Made by a program: the position numbers and the translations under genes
Origin: Alphaproteobacteria bacterium
Lineage (GTDB): Bacteria > Pseudomonadota > Alphaproteobacteria > Rhizobiales > Xanthobacteraceae
Reading direction: 5' to 3'
NCBI GenBank assembly: GCA_021325315.1
Contig: JAJPHK010000121.1
Coordinates: 1 to 39,062 of the forward strand
Length of the DNA stretch: 39,062 bases
The notes under the pieces: model-generated
What the model saw: the letters and a program-made list of their open reading frames with translations, nothing else
Told to the model about the DNA's origin: nothing
Database searches by the model: none
Shown here: positions 1 to 9,134 of the stretch, one piece after another
Numbering within the stretch: position 1 is the stretch's first letter
Layout of the letters: every line of letters starts with the position of its first letter

Positions 1-4
1 AATT

Positions 5-81
5 TGGTAGCGGGGGAGGGATTCGAACCCCCGACACACGGATTATGATTCCGTTGCTCTAACCAACTGAGCTACCCCGCC
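5..81 (-). tRNA. tRNA-Met (anticodon CAT, elongator-like)
   Basis: Reverse complement GGCGGGGTAGCTCAGTTGGTTAGAGCA-ACGGA-ATCATAA-TCCGT-...-GGTTCGAATCC-...CCCCGCTACCA; complete cloverleaf with encoded CCA, anticodon loop ATCATAA. Confidence 0.95.
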
Positions 82-133
82 ATCCTTGCCGAATGGCCGC
101 CGCGATATAAGGAGTGCGATAAATCGCTGTCAA

Positions 134-775
134 CTACGCGATGCGCTGGTAGCGAATAAGCGAGAAATGCCCCATCGGCGGCATGGGAACGCGCTCCAGG
201 AGCTTCACGCCGCTGTTCCGCGACGCCCAGTCGACAAGGCGCTGCCATGGAAATTCCGGCCGCCAGCCGAGGCGGCGCGCGACGGGGGAAAAGCACTGCT
301 CGAAAACCTTGCGCGATCCGCGCTCGGCGCCGATGTGATTGACGAGAATGATCTCGCCGCCCGGCTTCACTACGCGCGTGAATTCGTCGAGCGTCGCTTC
401 CGGGTCGGGCACGGCCGTAATCACATATTGCGCGACGACCGCGTCGAAGAAGGCGTCGGTAAAGCCGAGAAATTTCGCGTCCATGACGGCAAGCGCCTCC
501 ACGTGATCGAGTTTCTGCTCGATCACTCGCCGATGCGCTTTCTTCAGCATCGCGGCGGAATAGTCGACGCCCACGAGGCGGATGTCGCGGCGATAATCGG
601 GAAGCGAAATGCCGGTGCCGACGCCGACATCGAGAATGCGCCCGCCGATCCTGTCAGCCGCGGCGATCGAGGCCTTGCGGCCGGCATCGAACACTTTTCC
701 GAAGACAAGATCGTAAACCGGCGCCCAAGCCGCATAGGCTTTTTCGATGCTTTCCTCGCTGATGTCGCGCGGCAT
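134..775 (-). CDS. pmtA: Class I SAM-dependent methyltransferase, Rhodobacter-type phosphatidylethanolamine N-methyltransferase-like
   Basis: AYAAWAPVYDLVFG N-terminus and SAM motif ILDVGVGTGISLPDY; stop/start overlap with upstream mnmA. Confidence 0.65.
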   Translation of the reverse strand: MPRDISEESIEKAYAAWAPVYDLVFGKVFDAGRKASIAAADRIGGRILDVGVGTGISLPDYRRDIRLVGVDYSAAMLKKAHRRVIEQKLDHVEALAVMDAKFLGFTDAFFDAVVAQYVITAVPDPEATLDEFTRVVKPGGEIILVNHIGAERGSRKVFEQCFSPVARRLGWRPEFPWQRLVDWASRNSGVKLLERVPMPPMGHFSLIRYQRIA

Positions 776-1944
776 TATTCGGCGGCTTCGAGCGGCACGC
801 GGGCGGCAAGCGGCACGGTTGTGCGGATAATGCCTCCGCCCAGTACACGTGCGCGCGCATCGAGACTGTCGTACACGACGCAGGCCTGGCCGGGCGCGAC
901 ACCCTCTTCGCCGCCGGAGATTTCCACCGCGACCGTACCGCCGCGCGCGAAAATCTTCGCCGGTTGCGGCGCACGGGTGGAGCGCACACGCACGAAGACC
1001 GGCAGGCCATCCGGCGCACTTTCATGGAGCAGCGTACCGTCGAGCCAGTTCACATCGGAAAGCGTGAGCCGCTCGGTCAAAAGCGCCTCGCGCGGCCCGA
1101 CGACGACGCGCTTTCGCATGGCGTCGAGCTTCACGACATAAAGCGGCTCCGGCGAGCCGACATTGATGCCGCGGCGCTGGCCAACGGTGAAATGCACGAT
1201 GCCCGGATGCTCGCCAAGCACGCGGCCGTCGATATGCACGATCTCGCCGGGCTCGGCGGCGTTCGGCTTCAGGCGCTGAATGACGTCGGTGTAGCGGCCG
1301 GTCGGCACGAAGCAGATATCCTGGCTGTCGTGCTTATCGGCGACGATGAGGCCGAATTCGCGCGCGAGCGCGCGCACTTCGCCCTTCGTCATCTCGCCGA
1401 GGGGGAAGCGCAGGAAGTCGAGCTCTTCCTGCGTCGTGCCGTAGAGGAAATAGCTCTGGTCGCGCTCCGGATCCGCCGCGCGGTAGAGCGCGCGGGTATT
1501 TCCGAGCTTGCGGCTCGCCACATAATGCCCGGTCGCGAGCGCCTGTGCGCCGAGCTCGCGCGCGGTTTGCAGAAGGTCGGTGAACTTGATGTGCCGATTG
1601 CAGGCGACGCAGGGGATCGGCGTTTCGCCCGCGACATAGCTCGCGACGAAGGGCTCGATCACGGCCTTCTTGAAGCGCTCTTCGTAGTCGAGCACGTAAT
1701 GCGGGATGCCGAGCTTTGCCGCGACGTTCCGCGCGTCGTGAATGTCCTGGCCCGCGCAGCAGGCGCCCTTCTTCCGCACGGCTTCGCCGTGATTGTAAAG
1801 CTGCAGCGTGACGCCGACGACGTCATAGCCCGCGCGCTTCAAGAGTGCCGCGACCACGGACGAATCCACGCCGCCCGACATCGCGACGACGACGCGCGTG
1901 TCGGCGGGCTTTCCTGGCAGTTCAAGGTCGATCAACTGGCTCAT
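775..1944 (-). CDS. mnmA: tRNA-specific 2-thiouridylase MnmA
   Basis: [20 protein letters not shown]-loop, [41 protein letters not shown] motifs. Confidence 0.97.
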   Translation of the reverse strand: MSQLIDLELPGKPADTRVVVAMSGGVDSSVVAALLKRAGYDVVGVTLQLYNHGEAVRKKGACCAGQDIHDARNVAAKLGIPHYVLDYEERFKKAVIEPFVASYVAGETPIPCVACNRHIKFTDLLQTARELGAQALATGHYVASRKLGNTRALYRAADPERDQSYFLYGTTQEELDFLRFPLGEMTKGEVRALAREFGLIVADKHDSQDICFVPTGRYTDVIQRLKPNAAEPGEIVHIDGRVLGEHPGIVHFTVGQRRGINVGSPEPLYVVKLDAMRKRVVVGPREALLTERLTLSDVNWLDGTLLHESAPDGLPVFVRVRSTRAPQPAKIFARGGTVAVEISGGEEGVAPGQACVVYDSLDARARVLGGGIIRTTVPLAARVPLEAAE

Positions 1945-2141
1945 GCGCGATGGTTATAGGGAGGCAATGCGGTCGCGCAAGAGAAGCCCGGCAGAGTTTG
2001 CCGGGTGAAGCGTTTTCTGCCGCGCCGCGCGGCGCTTCTGTCTCTGAAAATTCGCGATTTTCAGGCGCTTGTGAGCGGTTCCGGCTGGCCCGGCATTTGC
2101 TCCTTTGGGAGCGGATTCGTCTGTCCTTGTGAGGTTCATCC

Positions 2142-3674
2142 GTGCCGCAAGTCGCCCAGGTTGCCGCCGCCGCTTCCTTTGATGTCCGCCCGCCGGCCGC
2201 CGCGCAGCGGAACGGCACCGATACCTTTTCGCAGCTCTTGCAGGTGACGGATGACACGCAGCCGCAGGAACCGCCGAGCCGCGATACCGCTGCGACCGAG
2301 ACGCGTCCGGCAAAGGAGGATCGCGATCCTGCCGATCGCACGAACCGCCGCGATGGGTCGGGTCGCACCGAACGGCACGATGCAAAAACAGACGCTTCGG
2401 AAACCGATTCCCCGGATCAGGCCTCCGCGAAGGACAAATCGGACAAATCGAAGGAGGCGAGCGATTCTTCCGCCGATGCGAAGGGAAAGTCGGACGATCC
2501 AAAGGACAAGAACGACGGCAAATCCGCAACGGATGTCGCCGCCGTTTCAACGCCCGCGGCCAATGACACGGCTGTAGCCGTGAATGCGAACGCGCAGGCC
2601 GCCGTTGCTCCGGCACCTGCCATACCCGCCGATCCACACAATACGCAGGCTGTAACCCCGGCAAGCGCCGCGCAGGGCGTCGACGCCGCGCCGCCATCGC
2701 CGCGCATGCCGGAAACGCCACAGCCGCAAGCACCGCAAGCCGCGCAAGCTCTGGCGCCGAATCCGGCCGCAGAGATCAATGCAGCCGCGCAGGCGGCGTT
2801 CAATGACAAGCCCGCCCCGAAGGCGAAAACCGATTCAGCGCCGCAAGTCCCGCAAACGCCGGCCGATGACACACAGGGCCTAACCGGCGAACAACCGCTA
2901 GCAGCGGCAAAACAAGCAAGCGTGGATACGGCCGCGCAGCCCGCGCCGAAACTTTTCCAAAATCCCCAGCCGCAGGGCGGCAAGCCGGTGATCCAGGATC
3001 AGAATCCGGCGCCAGCGAATGTCGCGGCCGCCGCCGCCGTGAATACCGACAGGAAGCCCGAAGCGGAAAACATCGGTAACAGGGAAACGCTGGAAAACAT
3101 GCTTGCGAAGCATTTCTCCGGCGACGTTCAGGTCACAAGCAATACCCAGGTTGTGCTGCCGGAGCCGGCGCGCAGCTTGCAAAATCCCGTGCCGATAAGC
3201 GTGTCGCTGCAAACTTCCGCCTCCGCTGCGACCAATCAGCCCGTGCCGTTGCAAGCGGCGGCGCTTGCGATCGAAATCGCGTCGCGCGCAAAAGACGGCT
3301 CGCGCCAGTTCGACATCCGCCTCGATCCGCCGGAGCTCGGCCGCATCGACGTGAAGTTAGATGTCGACAAGAGCGGGCAGGTGAACACGCATCTCACCGT
3401 CGACCGGCCGGAGACGCTCGATCTTCTGCGCCGCGACTCGCAAGGGCTGGAACGCGCGTTGCAGCAAGCGGGCCTCAAGACCTCCGACGGCGGCCTCGAA
3501 TTTTCGCTCCGGCAGCAGACGCCCGATGGCGGATTCCAGGGACGCAATCAGGCGCAGACGAATCCGCAGGGCAGTACGCCTTCCATTACCGACATTGACC
3601 AGACGGCGACGCTGCAGGCCGAGCAATATCAATGGGCGGCGCGCATGCGCGGCGGCGTCGATATCCGGGTTTAG
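2142..3674 (+). CDS. fliK: Flagellar hook-length control protein FliK
   Basis: Long Ala/Pro/Gln-rich N-terminal region followed by the FliK C-terminal motif IRLDPPELGRIDVKLDVDKSGQVNTHLTVDRPETLDLLRRDSQGLERALQQAGL; GTG start; followed by flgD. Confidence 0.9.
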   Translation: MPQVAQVAAAASFDVRPPAAAQRNGTDTFSQLLQVTDDTQPQEPPSRDTAATETRPAKEDRDPADRTNRRDGSGRTERHDAKTDASETDSPDQASAKDKSDKSKEASDSSADAKGKSDDPKDKNDGKSATDVAAVSTPAANDTAVAVNANAQAAVAPAPAIPADPHNTQAVTPASAAQGVDAAPPSPRMPETPQPQAPQAAQALAPNPAAEINAAAQAAFNDKPAPKAKTDSAPQVPQTPADDTQGLTGEQPLAAAKQASVDTAAQPAPKLFQNPQPQGGKPVIQDQNPAPANVAAAAAVNTDRKPEAENIGNRETLENMLAKHFSGDVQVTSNTQVVLPEPARSLQNPVPISVSLQTSASAATNQPVPLQAAALAIEIASRAKDGSRQFDIRLDPPELGRIDVKLDVDKSGQVNTHLTVDRPETLDLLRRDSQGLERALQQAGLKTSDGGLEFSLRQQTPDGGFQGRNQAQTNPQGSTPSITDIDQTATLQAEQYQWAARMRGGVDIRV

Positions 3675-3683
3675 GAGAGAGCG

Positions 3684-4367
3684 ATGACCACTCCCGTCAC
3701 TTTAGCCGCCAGTTCCGCGCTCAACAATACGAACTCCACGAGCAGCGGCGATCAGCAGATGATCGCGGGCAATTTTCAGCTGTTCCTGCAGTTGCTCACC
3801 ACACAGCTGAAAAACCAGGATCCGACGAGCCCGCTCGACACCAACCAGTTCACCCAGCAACTCGTGCAGTTTGCGTCGGTCGAGCAGCAACTAAAGACGA
3901 ACAGCAATCTCGACGCGCTCGTTGCGCTCAACAAATCGCAGCAAGCGACCTCGGCGCTGAATTTTGTCGGCACAAAAGTGATCGCCGACGGTTCCGCGAC
4001 CGAGTTCAAGGACGGCGTCGCGGTCTGGAACGTGACCTCGCCGAGCGTCGCGAAGGCGAATATTTCGATCATCGACTCGAACGGGAACACGGTCTGGACC
4101 GACAAGAAGACACTCCAACAGGGTATCCAGAGCTATGCTTGGAACGGCCGCACCTCGACCGGGCAACTCGCGCCGGAAGGCTCCTACACGATCCAGATCA
4201 CGGCGCTCGATGCGTCCGGGAACCCGGTTACGACCTCGACCGACTTCTCCGGCACGGTCACGGGCGTGGATCTCACCGGCAACCAGCCGCTGCTCCTTGT
4301 GGGTTCCACCTATCTCCGGATCAGCCAGGTGAAAGGAATCGTGCAGCAGACGACCTCGGCCAATTAG
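3684..4367 (+). CDS. flgD: Flagellar hook capping / hook assembly protein FlgD
   Basis: NFQLFLQLLTTQLKNQDPTSPLDTNQFTQQLVQFASVEQQLKTN is a FlgD N-terminal signature; FlgD Ig-like region follows. Confidence 0.95.
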   Translation: MTTPVTLAASSALNNTNSTSSGDQQMIAGNFQLFLQLLTTQLKNQDPTSPLDTNQFTQQLVQFASVEQQLKTNSNLDALVALNKSQQATSALNFVGTKVIADGSATEFKDGVAVWNVTSPSVAKANISIIDSNGNTVWTDKKTLQQGIQSYAWNGRTSTGQLAPEGSYTIQITALDASGNPVTTSTDFSGTVTGVDLTGNQPLLLVGSTYLRISQVKGIVQQTTSAN

Positions 4368-4408
4368 GATTTGCGCCGAATTTTCCTGACTTTTCGGGCG
4401 CAAATCCT
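4366..4408 (+). terminator. Hairpin overlapping the flgD stop codon (possible terminator or processing/stability hairpin)
   Basis: AGGATTTGCGCC (4366-4377) is perfectly complementary to GGCGCAAATCCT (4397-4408), with an extra GAA/TTC pairing across a bulge. No strong downstream T-tract. Confidence 0.5.
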
Positions 4409-4506
4409 GAAGCTGCATTAGTCTTTTGGAAACAACCTCTTAGTGAATTTTTCATGCCTCGGGCTTAGCTTCTGGCCGTGTTTTGTTGTGTCCAGTGAGC
4501 GTAGCA

Positions 4507-4782
4507 ATGACCGAAGTTCACCGCCCGAGAGTGAAGTATGTCATCGGGCCTGACGGCAGTCCCTTGACGATCGCGGATCTGCCCCCTCCGGAAACCCGGC
4601 GTTGGGTCATTCGCCGCAAAGCTGAGGTCGTGGCCGCCGTGCGCGGCGGGTTGCTTTCGCTCGAGGACGCTTGCCAGCGCTATACGCTGACGACCGAAGA
4701 ACTCCTGTCGTGGCAGGCCTCGATCGATCGCCATGGCCTTGCGGGTTTGCGCACCACGCGCCTGCAACAGTACCGGCAGTAA
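4507..4782 (+). CDS. sciP: SciP-like CtrA inhibitor (DUF1153 family)
   Basis: MTEVHRPRVKYVIGPDGSPLTIADLPPPETRRWVIRRKAEVVAAVRGGLLSLEDACQRYTLTTEELLSWQ matches SciP; internal ATG preferred over the ORF-track start at 4483. Confidence 0.88.
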   Translation: MTEVHRPRVKYVIGPDGSPLTIADLPPPETRRWVIRRKAEVVAAVRGGLLSLEDACQRYTLTTEELLSWQASIDRHGLAGLRTTRLQQYRQ

Positions 4783-4788
4783 CCGCGA

Positions 4789-5637
4789 TCAGTTCGCGGG
4801 CAACCGCAGCAAAATAATTCCGCCGACAATCAACGCCACCGCGAGCCAACGCGGCGGGCCGAACCGCTCGCCGAAAAAATACGCGCCGATCACGGAAGCG
4901 AACAGCACCGCGACTTCGCGCAGTGCCGCGACCAGGCCGATCGGTGCCCGCGCCATCGCCCATAGCACGATGCCGTAGGCGGGAAGCTGCAGCATCGCGG
5001 CGACAGACGCACGCGGCCAGATCATCCTGGCTTCTTGGAAAAATTCTTTCCGGTGCATCAGCATCGCGAACGTAAAGAGGGTGACGGTGTTTCCCATCAG
5101 GAGCCATGCGCCGTAGACAAGGCCGTTCCCCGCCGTGCGCGAGCCGATGCCGTCGATCAGCGTGTAGGTGACGATCACGCCGGAATTGGCGAAGACGCCG
5201 GCGGCGGTCGGCCAATTCAGGCCGCCGCGCAAGATGGCGTCGGCGGAGAGCGCCGCGATGCCGCCTGCGATCAGGGCGACCGCGAGCCAGCCGCTCCAAT
5301 GCATGTTTTCGCCGATCAAGAGAAAGGCGAAGAGCGCCGTCACCATCGGCGCCGCGCCGCGCGTCAGCGGATAGGCGACGCCGAGGTCGGCGGAGCGGTA
5401 AATGAATCCGAGCAGCGTGAAGTAGCCGATATGGATGACGGATGAGGCGGCAAGATAGGGCCAGGCTTCCGGCGGCGGAGGCGGCAGCGCGAGCGCGACC
5501 GGAATACCGGTAAAGCCGCCGAGTACAGCGACGACTTCCGCGGCCATGGAGCGGTTCGGCAACGACTTGATGATGGCGTTCCAGCTCGCGTGGAACAGCG
5601 CGCCGAGCAGAACGGCGGCGAGAACAAAGGCGCTCAA
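4789..5637 (-). CDS. DMT-family (EamA) transporter
   Basis: Multiple TM segments and EamA-like repeats (ALFHASWNAIIK, YPLTRGAAPMVTALFAFLLIGE). TTG start at 5637 after GGAG chosen; the longer ORF-track start runs through the divergent promoter region. Confidence 0.8.
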   Translation of the reverse strand: MSAFVLAAVLLGALFHASWNAIIKSLPNRSMAAEVVAVLGGFTGIPVALALPPPPPEAWPYLAASSVIHIGYFTLLGFIYRSADLGVAYPLTRGAAPMVTALFAFLLIGENMHWSGWLAVALIAGGIAALSADAILRGGLNWPTAAGVFANSGVIVTYTLIDGIGSRTAGNGLVYGAWLLMGNTVTLFTFAMLMHRKEFFQEARMIWPRASVAAMLQLPAYGIVLWAMARAPIGLVAALREVAVLFASVIGAYFFGERFGPPRWLAVALIVGGIILLRLPAN

Positions 5638-5715
5638 GGAGACTCCGGAATAGAATCGGGCTGGGCGGCTTGTAACAATTTTATGACGCCGGGCGAAGTG
5701 ATATAGCTCGCGGCC

Positions 5716-6513
5716 ATGCCACGCTTCGCCGCCAACATTCAGCTGATGTTCAAGGAATACCCGTTCCTCGAACGCTTTGAAGCGGCGAAACGAGCGGGTT
5801 TTCAAGCGGTCGAATGCCAGTCGCCTTACGCGCATTCGATTGCGGAGATTAAAGAGCAGCTCGATCGCACGGGGCTATCACTCGTACTCATCAACACGCG
5901 GCCCGGCGATGACAGCGAAGGCTATGGCCTCGGTGCGCTCGCCGGTTTCGAGGCCGAGTTTCAGGCGCGCGTCGATCAGGCGCTCGACTACGCGACGGCG
6001 CTTAACGTGCCGAAAATTCACGCGATGGCCGGTGATTGCGGCGACACGTCCGAAAATGCCGCCTGTTTTGTCAGGAACATCCGCGAGGCAGGCGAAAAGG
6101 CGGCTTCGCTGAACAAAACGATCCTGATCGAGCCGCTCAACCCGCGCGACCGGCCGAATTATTTTCTGCGCTCGACGGTGCGCGCCGCCGACTTTCTCGT
6201 CGAGATCGGGCTCGCGAATGTGCAGCTGCAATTCGACGCCTATCACGTGCAGATCATCGAGGGGAACGTTATCCACCGCTTTCAACAGCTCGAGCCGCTG
6301 ATCGGACACGTCCAGATCGCCGGCGTGCCGGATCGGCACGAGCCGGACGAGGGCGAGCTCGATTATCCGACCTTTTTTCGCGCCCTCGACGCAAGCGGTT
6401 ACAAGGGTTGGGTCGGCGCGGAATACAATCCGCGCGGGCGTACCGAAACGGGGCTGGGCTGGGCGAAGCCTTACGGGATCATGCCGCTTTCCTCGCGCGC
6501 CGGGAACGACTAA
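5716..6513 (+). CDS. hyi: Hydroxypyruvate isomerase / OtnI-family TIM barrel protein
   Basis: MPRFAANIQLMFKEYPFLERFEAAKRAGFQAVE, HAMAGD, IEPLNPRDRPNYFL, QFDAYHVQ, HVQIAGVPDRHEPD motifs of the Hyi/OtnI family. Confidence 0.85.
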   Translation: MPRFAANIQLMFKEYPFLERFEAAKRAGFQAVECQSPYAHSIAEIKEQLDRTGLSLVLINTRPGDDSEGYGLGALAGFEAEFQARVDQALDYATALNVPKIHAMAGDCGDTSENAACFVRNIREAGEKAASLNKTILIEPLNPRDRPNYFLRSTVRAADFLVEIGLANVQLQFDAYHVQIIEGNVIHRFQQLEPLIGHVQIAGVPDRHEPDEGELDYPTFFRALDASGYKGWVGAEYNPRGRTETGLGWAKPYGIMPLSSRAGND

Positions 6514-6535
6514 TCTTTCGGCCGGGACGAGGAAC

Positions 6536-7090
6536 ATGGAAGAATCGGCGCAGCCAAAACCGGCGGAAACGCCGCTCAAGGACGCGATGCGCGCGGCGCG
6601 TATTGAAGCCGCGGAGCGCTCGGCGGTGATTGTTGAATTGCGCGACGCCGAAGCCGCGCGGCTCGAGATTCTGAACGAAACGCTCGATCAGGTATTCAAG
6701 GACATTCCCGCGGAACACGCCGATATTTTCGACCGCGGCCTTTCGCAAGGTTCGCAGCCGCGGCTCTGGATCGACATGATCACCCATGTCGCCATGGGCC
6801 GGGACAAACGCACCTATCGGCTGCTGCACGACACGGCGAATGGCCGGCGGGTGCTCGCGGAGTCGGGCGAAACCGAGCCGATGCGGGACGCGATCACGCG
6901 CTACATCGCGCGCCGGCTCGTCGCGCGCGAACAGGCGATTGCCGCGACCGAGCCCGTAAAGATCGACGAGCCGCTGAAACATGTCGTCATCACCAAGCCG
7001 TCCAGGGTGAAGGTGGTTTTCCCGTTCGTCCTGGGCATGGTCGTCGGCGCGATCGCGCTGTTCATGCTCGGCGTGTATCTCACGCGCTAA
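6536..7090 (+). CDS. Uncharacterised protein with C-terminal transmembrane anchor
   Basis: 184 aa ORF after an RBS-like GAGGAA; soluble charged region followed by terminal VVFPFVLGMVVGAIALFMLGVYLTR. Confidence 0.7.
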   Translation: MEESAQPKPAETPLKDAMRAARIEAAERSAVIVELRDAEAARLEILNETLDQVFKDIPAEHADIFDRGLSQGSQPRLWIDMITHVAMGRDKRTYRLLHDTANGRRVLAESGETEPMRDAITRYIARRLVAREQAIAATEPVKIDEPLKHVVITKPSRVKVVFPFVLGMVVGAIALFMLGVYLTR

Positions 7091-7100
7091 ATCCAGCCCC

Positions 7101-7195
7101 TGTCATGCCCGGCCTTGTGCCGGGCATCCACGTCTTCTTCTCTGCTTCAATGCCGCCAAGGCGTGGATGGCCGGGACAAGCCCGGCCATGACGAG
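7101..7195. repeat. Double-hairpin palindromic intergenic repeat (common Rhizobiales type)
   Basis: TGTCATGCCCGGCCTTGTGCCGGGCATCCACG ... CGTGGATGGCCGGGACAAGCCCGGCCATGACGAG: each arm is a hairpin and the arms are complementary at ATCCACG/CGTGGAT and GTCAT/ATGAC. Confidence 0.85.
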
Positions 7196-7197
7196 AA

Positions 7198-8079
7198 TTA
7201 CAACAACTTCTGTTTTCGCAGCGTTTCCACGCCGCCATTCGCGGTGACGCCGCGCGTTTCCATTTCGCACGTCCAGCGGCCTGGCGCACCGTCGATGCGA
7301 TAGAGGTTGTAAGCGCCGCCGCCGCGCGGGTCGCCGGGCATGGCGGAAGCGGACGGCACTTGCACGACCGGCACCGGACGCTCGAGCCCGCGAATTTCGT
7401 TCACCGCCGCGACGTGATCGTGGCCTGACAAGATCATTTCCGCGCCGAGCCGCGCGATGACGTCGCGAAAATCCTGCGTGTCATCGAGTTGTTTCAGCCA
7501 TGGGCGATTTCCCGCCGGCGGGTGATGAATGAGCACGATGCGAAAACATTGCTCGCGTGGAAGCTCTTCCATCATTACCGCGAAACGGTCCATTTGCGCG
7601 GAACCGATGCGACCGGAAGCGAAAAAGGGGAGCGTCGGCACCGCGCTCGAAAGGCCGATCAGCGCGACAGGCCCGCGCCGCCGCAAATAAGGAAAAGGAA
7701 ACGCGCCCGGCGTGTCGCCCGCGAAATATTCGCGCCAGGCGTCGAGATAGATTTTTTCCACGCCGCGCACATAGGCGTCGTGATTGCCGGGGATGACGCT
7801 CACATGTTTGCCGTCGCCGAGGCTTCGCAGGAATTCGCGGCCCATTGCGAATTCCGGCGGCAGCGAAAGATTGGCGAGATCGCCCGTGACCGCGATGTGG
7901 TCGGGCCCGTGCGCACGCATGTCCTTCGCAAGCGCGTCGAGCACCTCGCGGCTGTGATGCGCGCCGCGTCGGAGGCGCCAATTCAGGTAGCCGGTGATGC
8001 GCTTGCCGATCAGCGCGAAGGGAGAGCAGCCCGGCAGCGGCGGAATGTGCGGGTCGGAAAGATGCGCGAGCGTGAACAT
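7198..8079 (-). CDS. Metallophosphoesterase (calcineurin-like, CpdA-like)
   Basis: LAHLSDPHIPPLPG, VTGDLAN, VIPGNHDAY, ILSGHDHVA metal-binding motifs. Confidence 0.9.
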   Translation of the reverse strand: MFTLAHLSDPHIPPLPGCSPFALIGKRITGYLNWRLRRGAHHSREVLDALAKDMRAHGPDHIAVTGDLANLSLPPEFAMGREFLRSLGDGKHVSVIPGNHDAYVRGVEKIYLDAWREYFAGDTPGAFPFPYLRRRGPVALIGLSSAVPTLPFFASGRIGSAQMDRFAVMMEELPREQCFRIVLIHHPPAGNRPWLKQLDDTQDFRDVIARLGAEMILSGHDHVAAVNEIRGLERPVPVVQVPSASAMPGDPRGGGAYNLYRIDGAPGRWTCEMETRGVTANGGVETLRKQKLL

Positions 8080-8082
8080 CGT

Positions 8083-9039
8083 CTACGAGCTTCCGATCAA
8101 AATGCCGACAATGAAGACAAGCGCTCCGCCGACCATCACCTGAAACGCCGCCATGGAGAGGGTCGTATCCATATAACGCCAGCGGATCCAGGAAATCACT
8201 GCGAGCTCGACGGCAACCACGGCGAAGGAAATAAACGTCGCCGTCCAGAAATGCGGAATGAGATAAGGCAGCGTGTGGCCGAGGCCGCCGAGCGCCGTCA
8301 TGCCTCCGCAGACGACGCCGCGGATGATGGGAGCGCCTCGGCCGGTGAGCGAGCCGTCATCGGAAAGCGCCTCGGCGAAGGCCATCGAGATGCCCGCGCC
8401 GATCGAGGCGGCGAGCCCCACCACGAAAGTCTGCCAGGTGTTGTGGGTCGCGAAGGCGGCGGCGAAGAGCGGCGCGAGCGTCGAAACCGAGCCGTCCATC
8501 AGGCCCGCAAGGCCCGGCTGCACATATTGCAGGACGAACATGCGGCGCGCGACATTGTCCTCTTTTTCGCGGGTCTTCGGCGTCAGGATTTTCTCGCCGA
8601 GATCCTCCGCGATCTGCTCGTGCTGATCTTCGGCTTCCGCGAGGTTGAACAGCAGTTCGCGTACCGAAGCGTCGCGCGCCGCTTCCGCCGCTTTGCGGTA
8701 AAAATTCGCGGTTTCGTATTCCATATTGGCGGCGTATTTCCGGACCTCTTCGAGGCCGAGCGGACGAACGAGCCAGATGGGGCGGTGACGGATGAATCCG
8801 CGTACGTCCTGGCGGCGGATGAGGGGCAGGGACTCGCCGAATTTCTTGCGGTACAGATCGAACAGCTTGCTGCGGTGGGTGGTTTCCTCCGCCGCCATCT
8901 TTTCGAAAACCTCGGCCGAGGCCGGGTATTGCTCGCGCAAGCCGTCCGCAAAGGCCAGATAGATGCGTCTGTCTTCTTCTTCGTTGCTGATGGCGAGGGA
9001 GAGAATTTCTTGTTCGGTAAGATCGGCAAATCGTTTCAT
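8083..9039 (-). CDS. mbfA: Membrane-bound ferritin-like/VIT1-CCC1 fusion (MbfA iron exporter family)
   Basis: N-terminal ferritin-like carboxylate/His motifs (NEEEDRRIYLAFADG, EETTHRSKL, EYETANFYRKA, EAEDQHEQI) fused to a VIT1-like membrane domain (GLAGLMDGSVSTLAPLFAAAFAT). Confidence 0.9.
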   Translation of the reverse strand: MKRFADLTEQEILSLAISNEEEDRRIYLAFADGLREQYPASAEVFEKMAAEETTHRSKLFDLYRKKFGESLPLIRRQDVRGFIRHRPIWLVRPLGLEEVRKYAANMEYETANFYRKAAEAARDASVRELLFNLAEAEDQHEQIAEDLGEKILTPKTREKEDNVARRMFVLQYVQPGLAGLMDGSVSTLAPLFAAAFATHNTWQTFVVGLAASIGAGISMAFAEALSDDGSLTGRGAPIIRGVVCGGMTALGGLGHTLPYLIPHFWTATFISFAVVAVELAVISWIRWRYMDTTLSMAAFQVMVGGALVFIVGILIGSS

Positions 9040-9134
9040 GGCTGGCTTTCTTTCGGCTGGCTGAACCGACCTTTTCGTGTTCTTAACGCGGTTCGAGGAG
9101 AATCCAATAGCGTCCTCGTTTTGAAAGAACCGGA

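Noticed and set aside
8083-9039. Ferritin-VIT1 fusion as a novel architecture
   Set aside because: It matches the described MbfA membrane-bound ferritin family of Rhizobiales.
9090-9105. Possible Irr/iron-control element upstream of mbfA (GGTTCGAGGAGAATCC)
   Set aside because: Only weakly palindromic and does not convincingly match an Irr ICE motif from memory.
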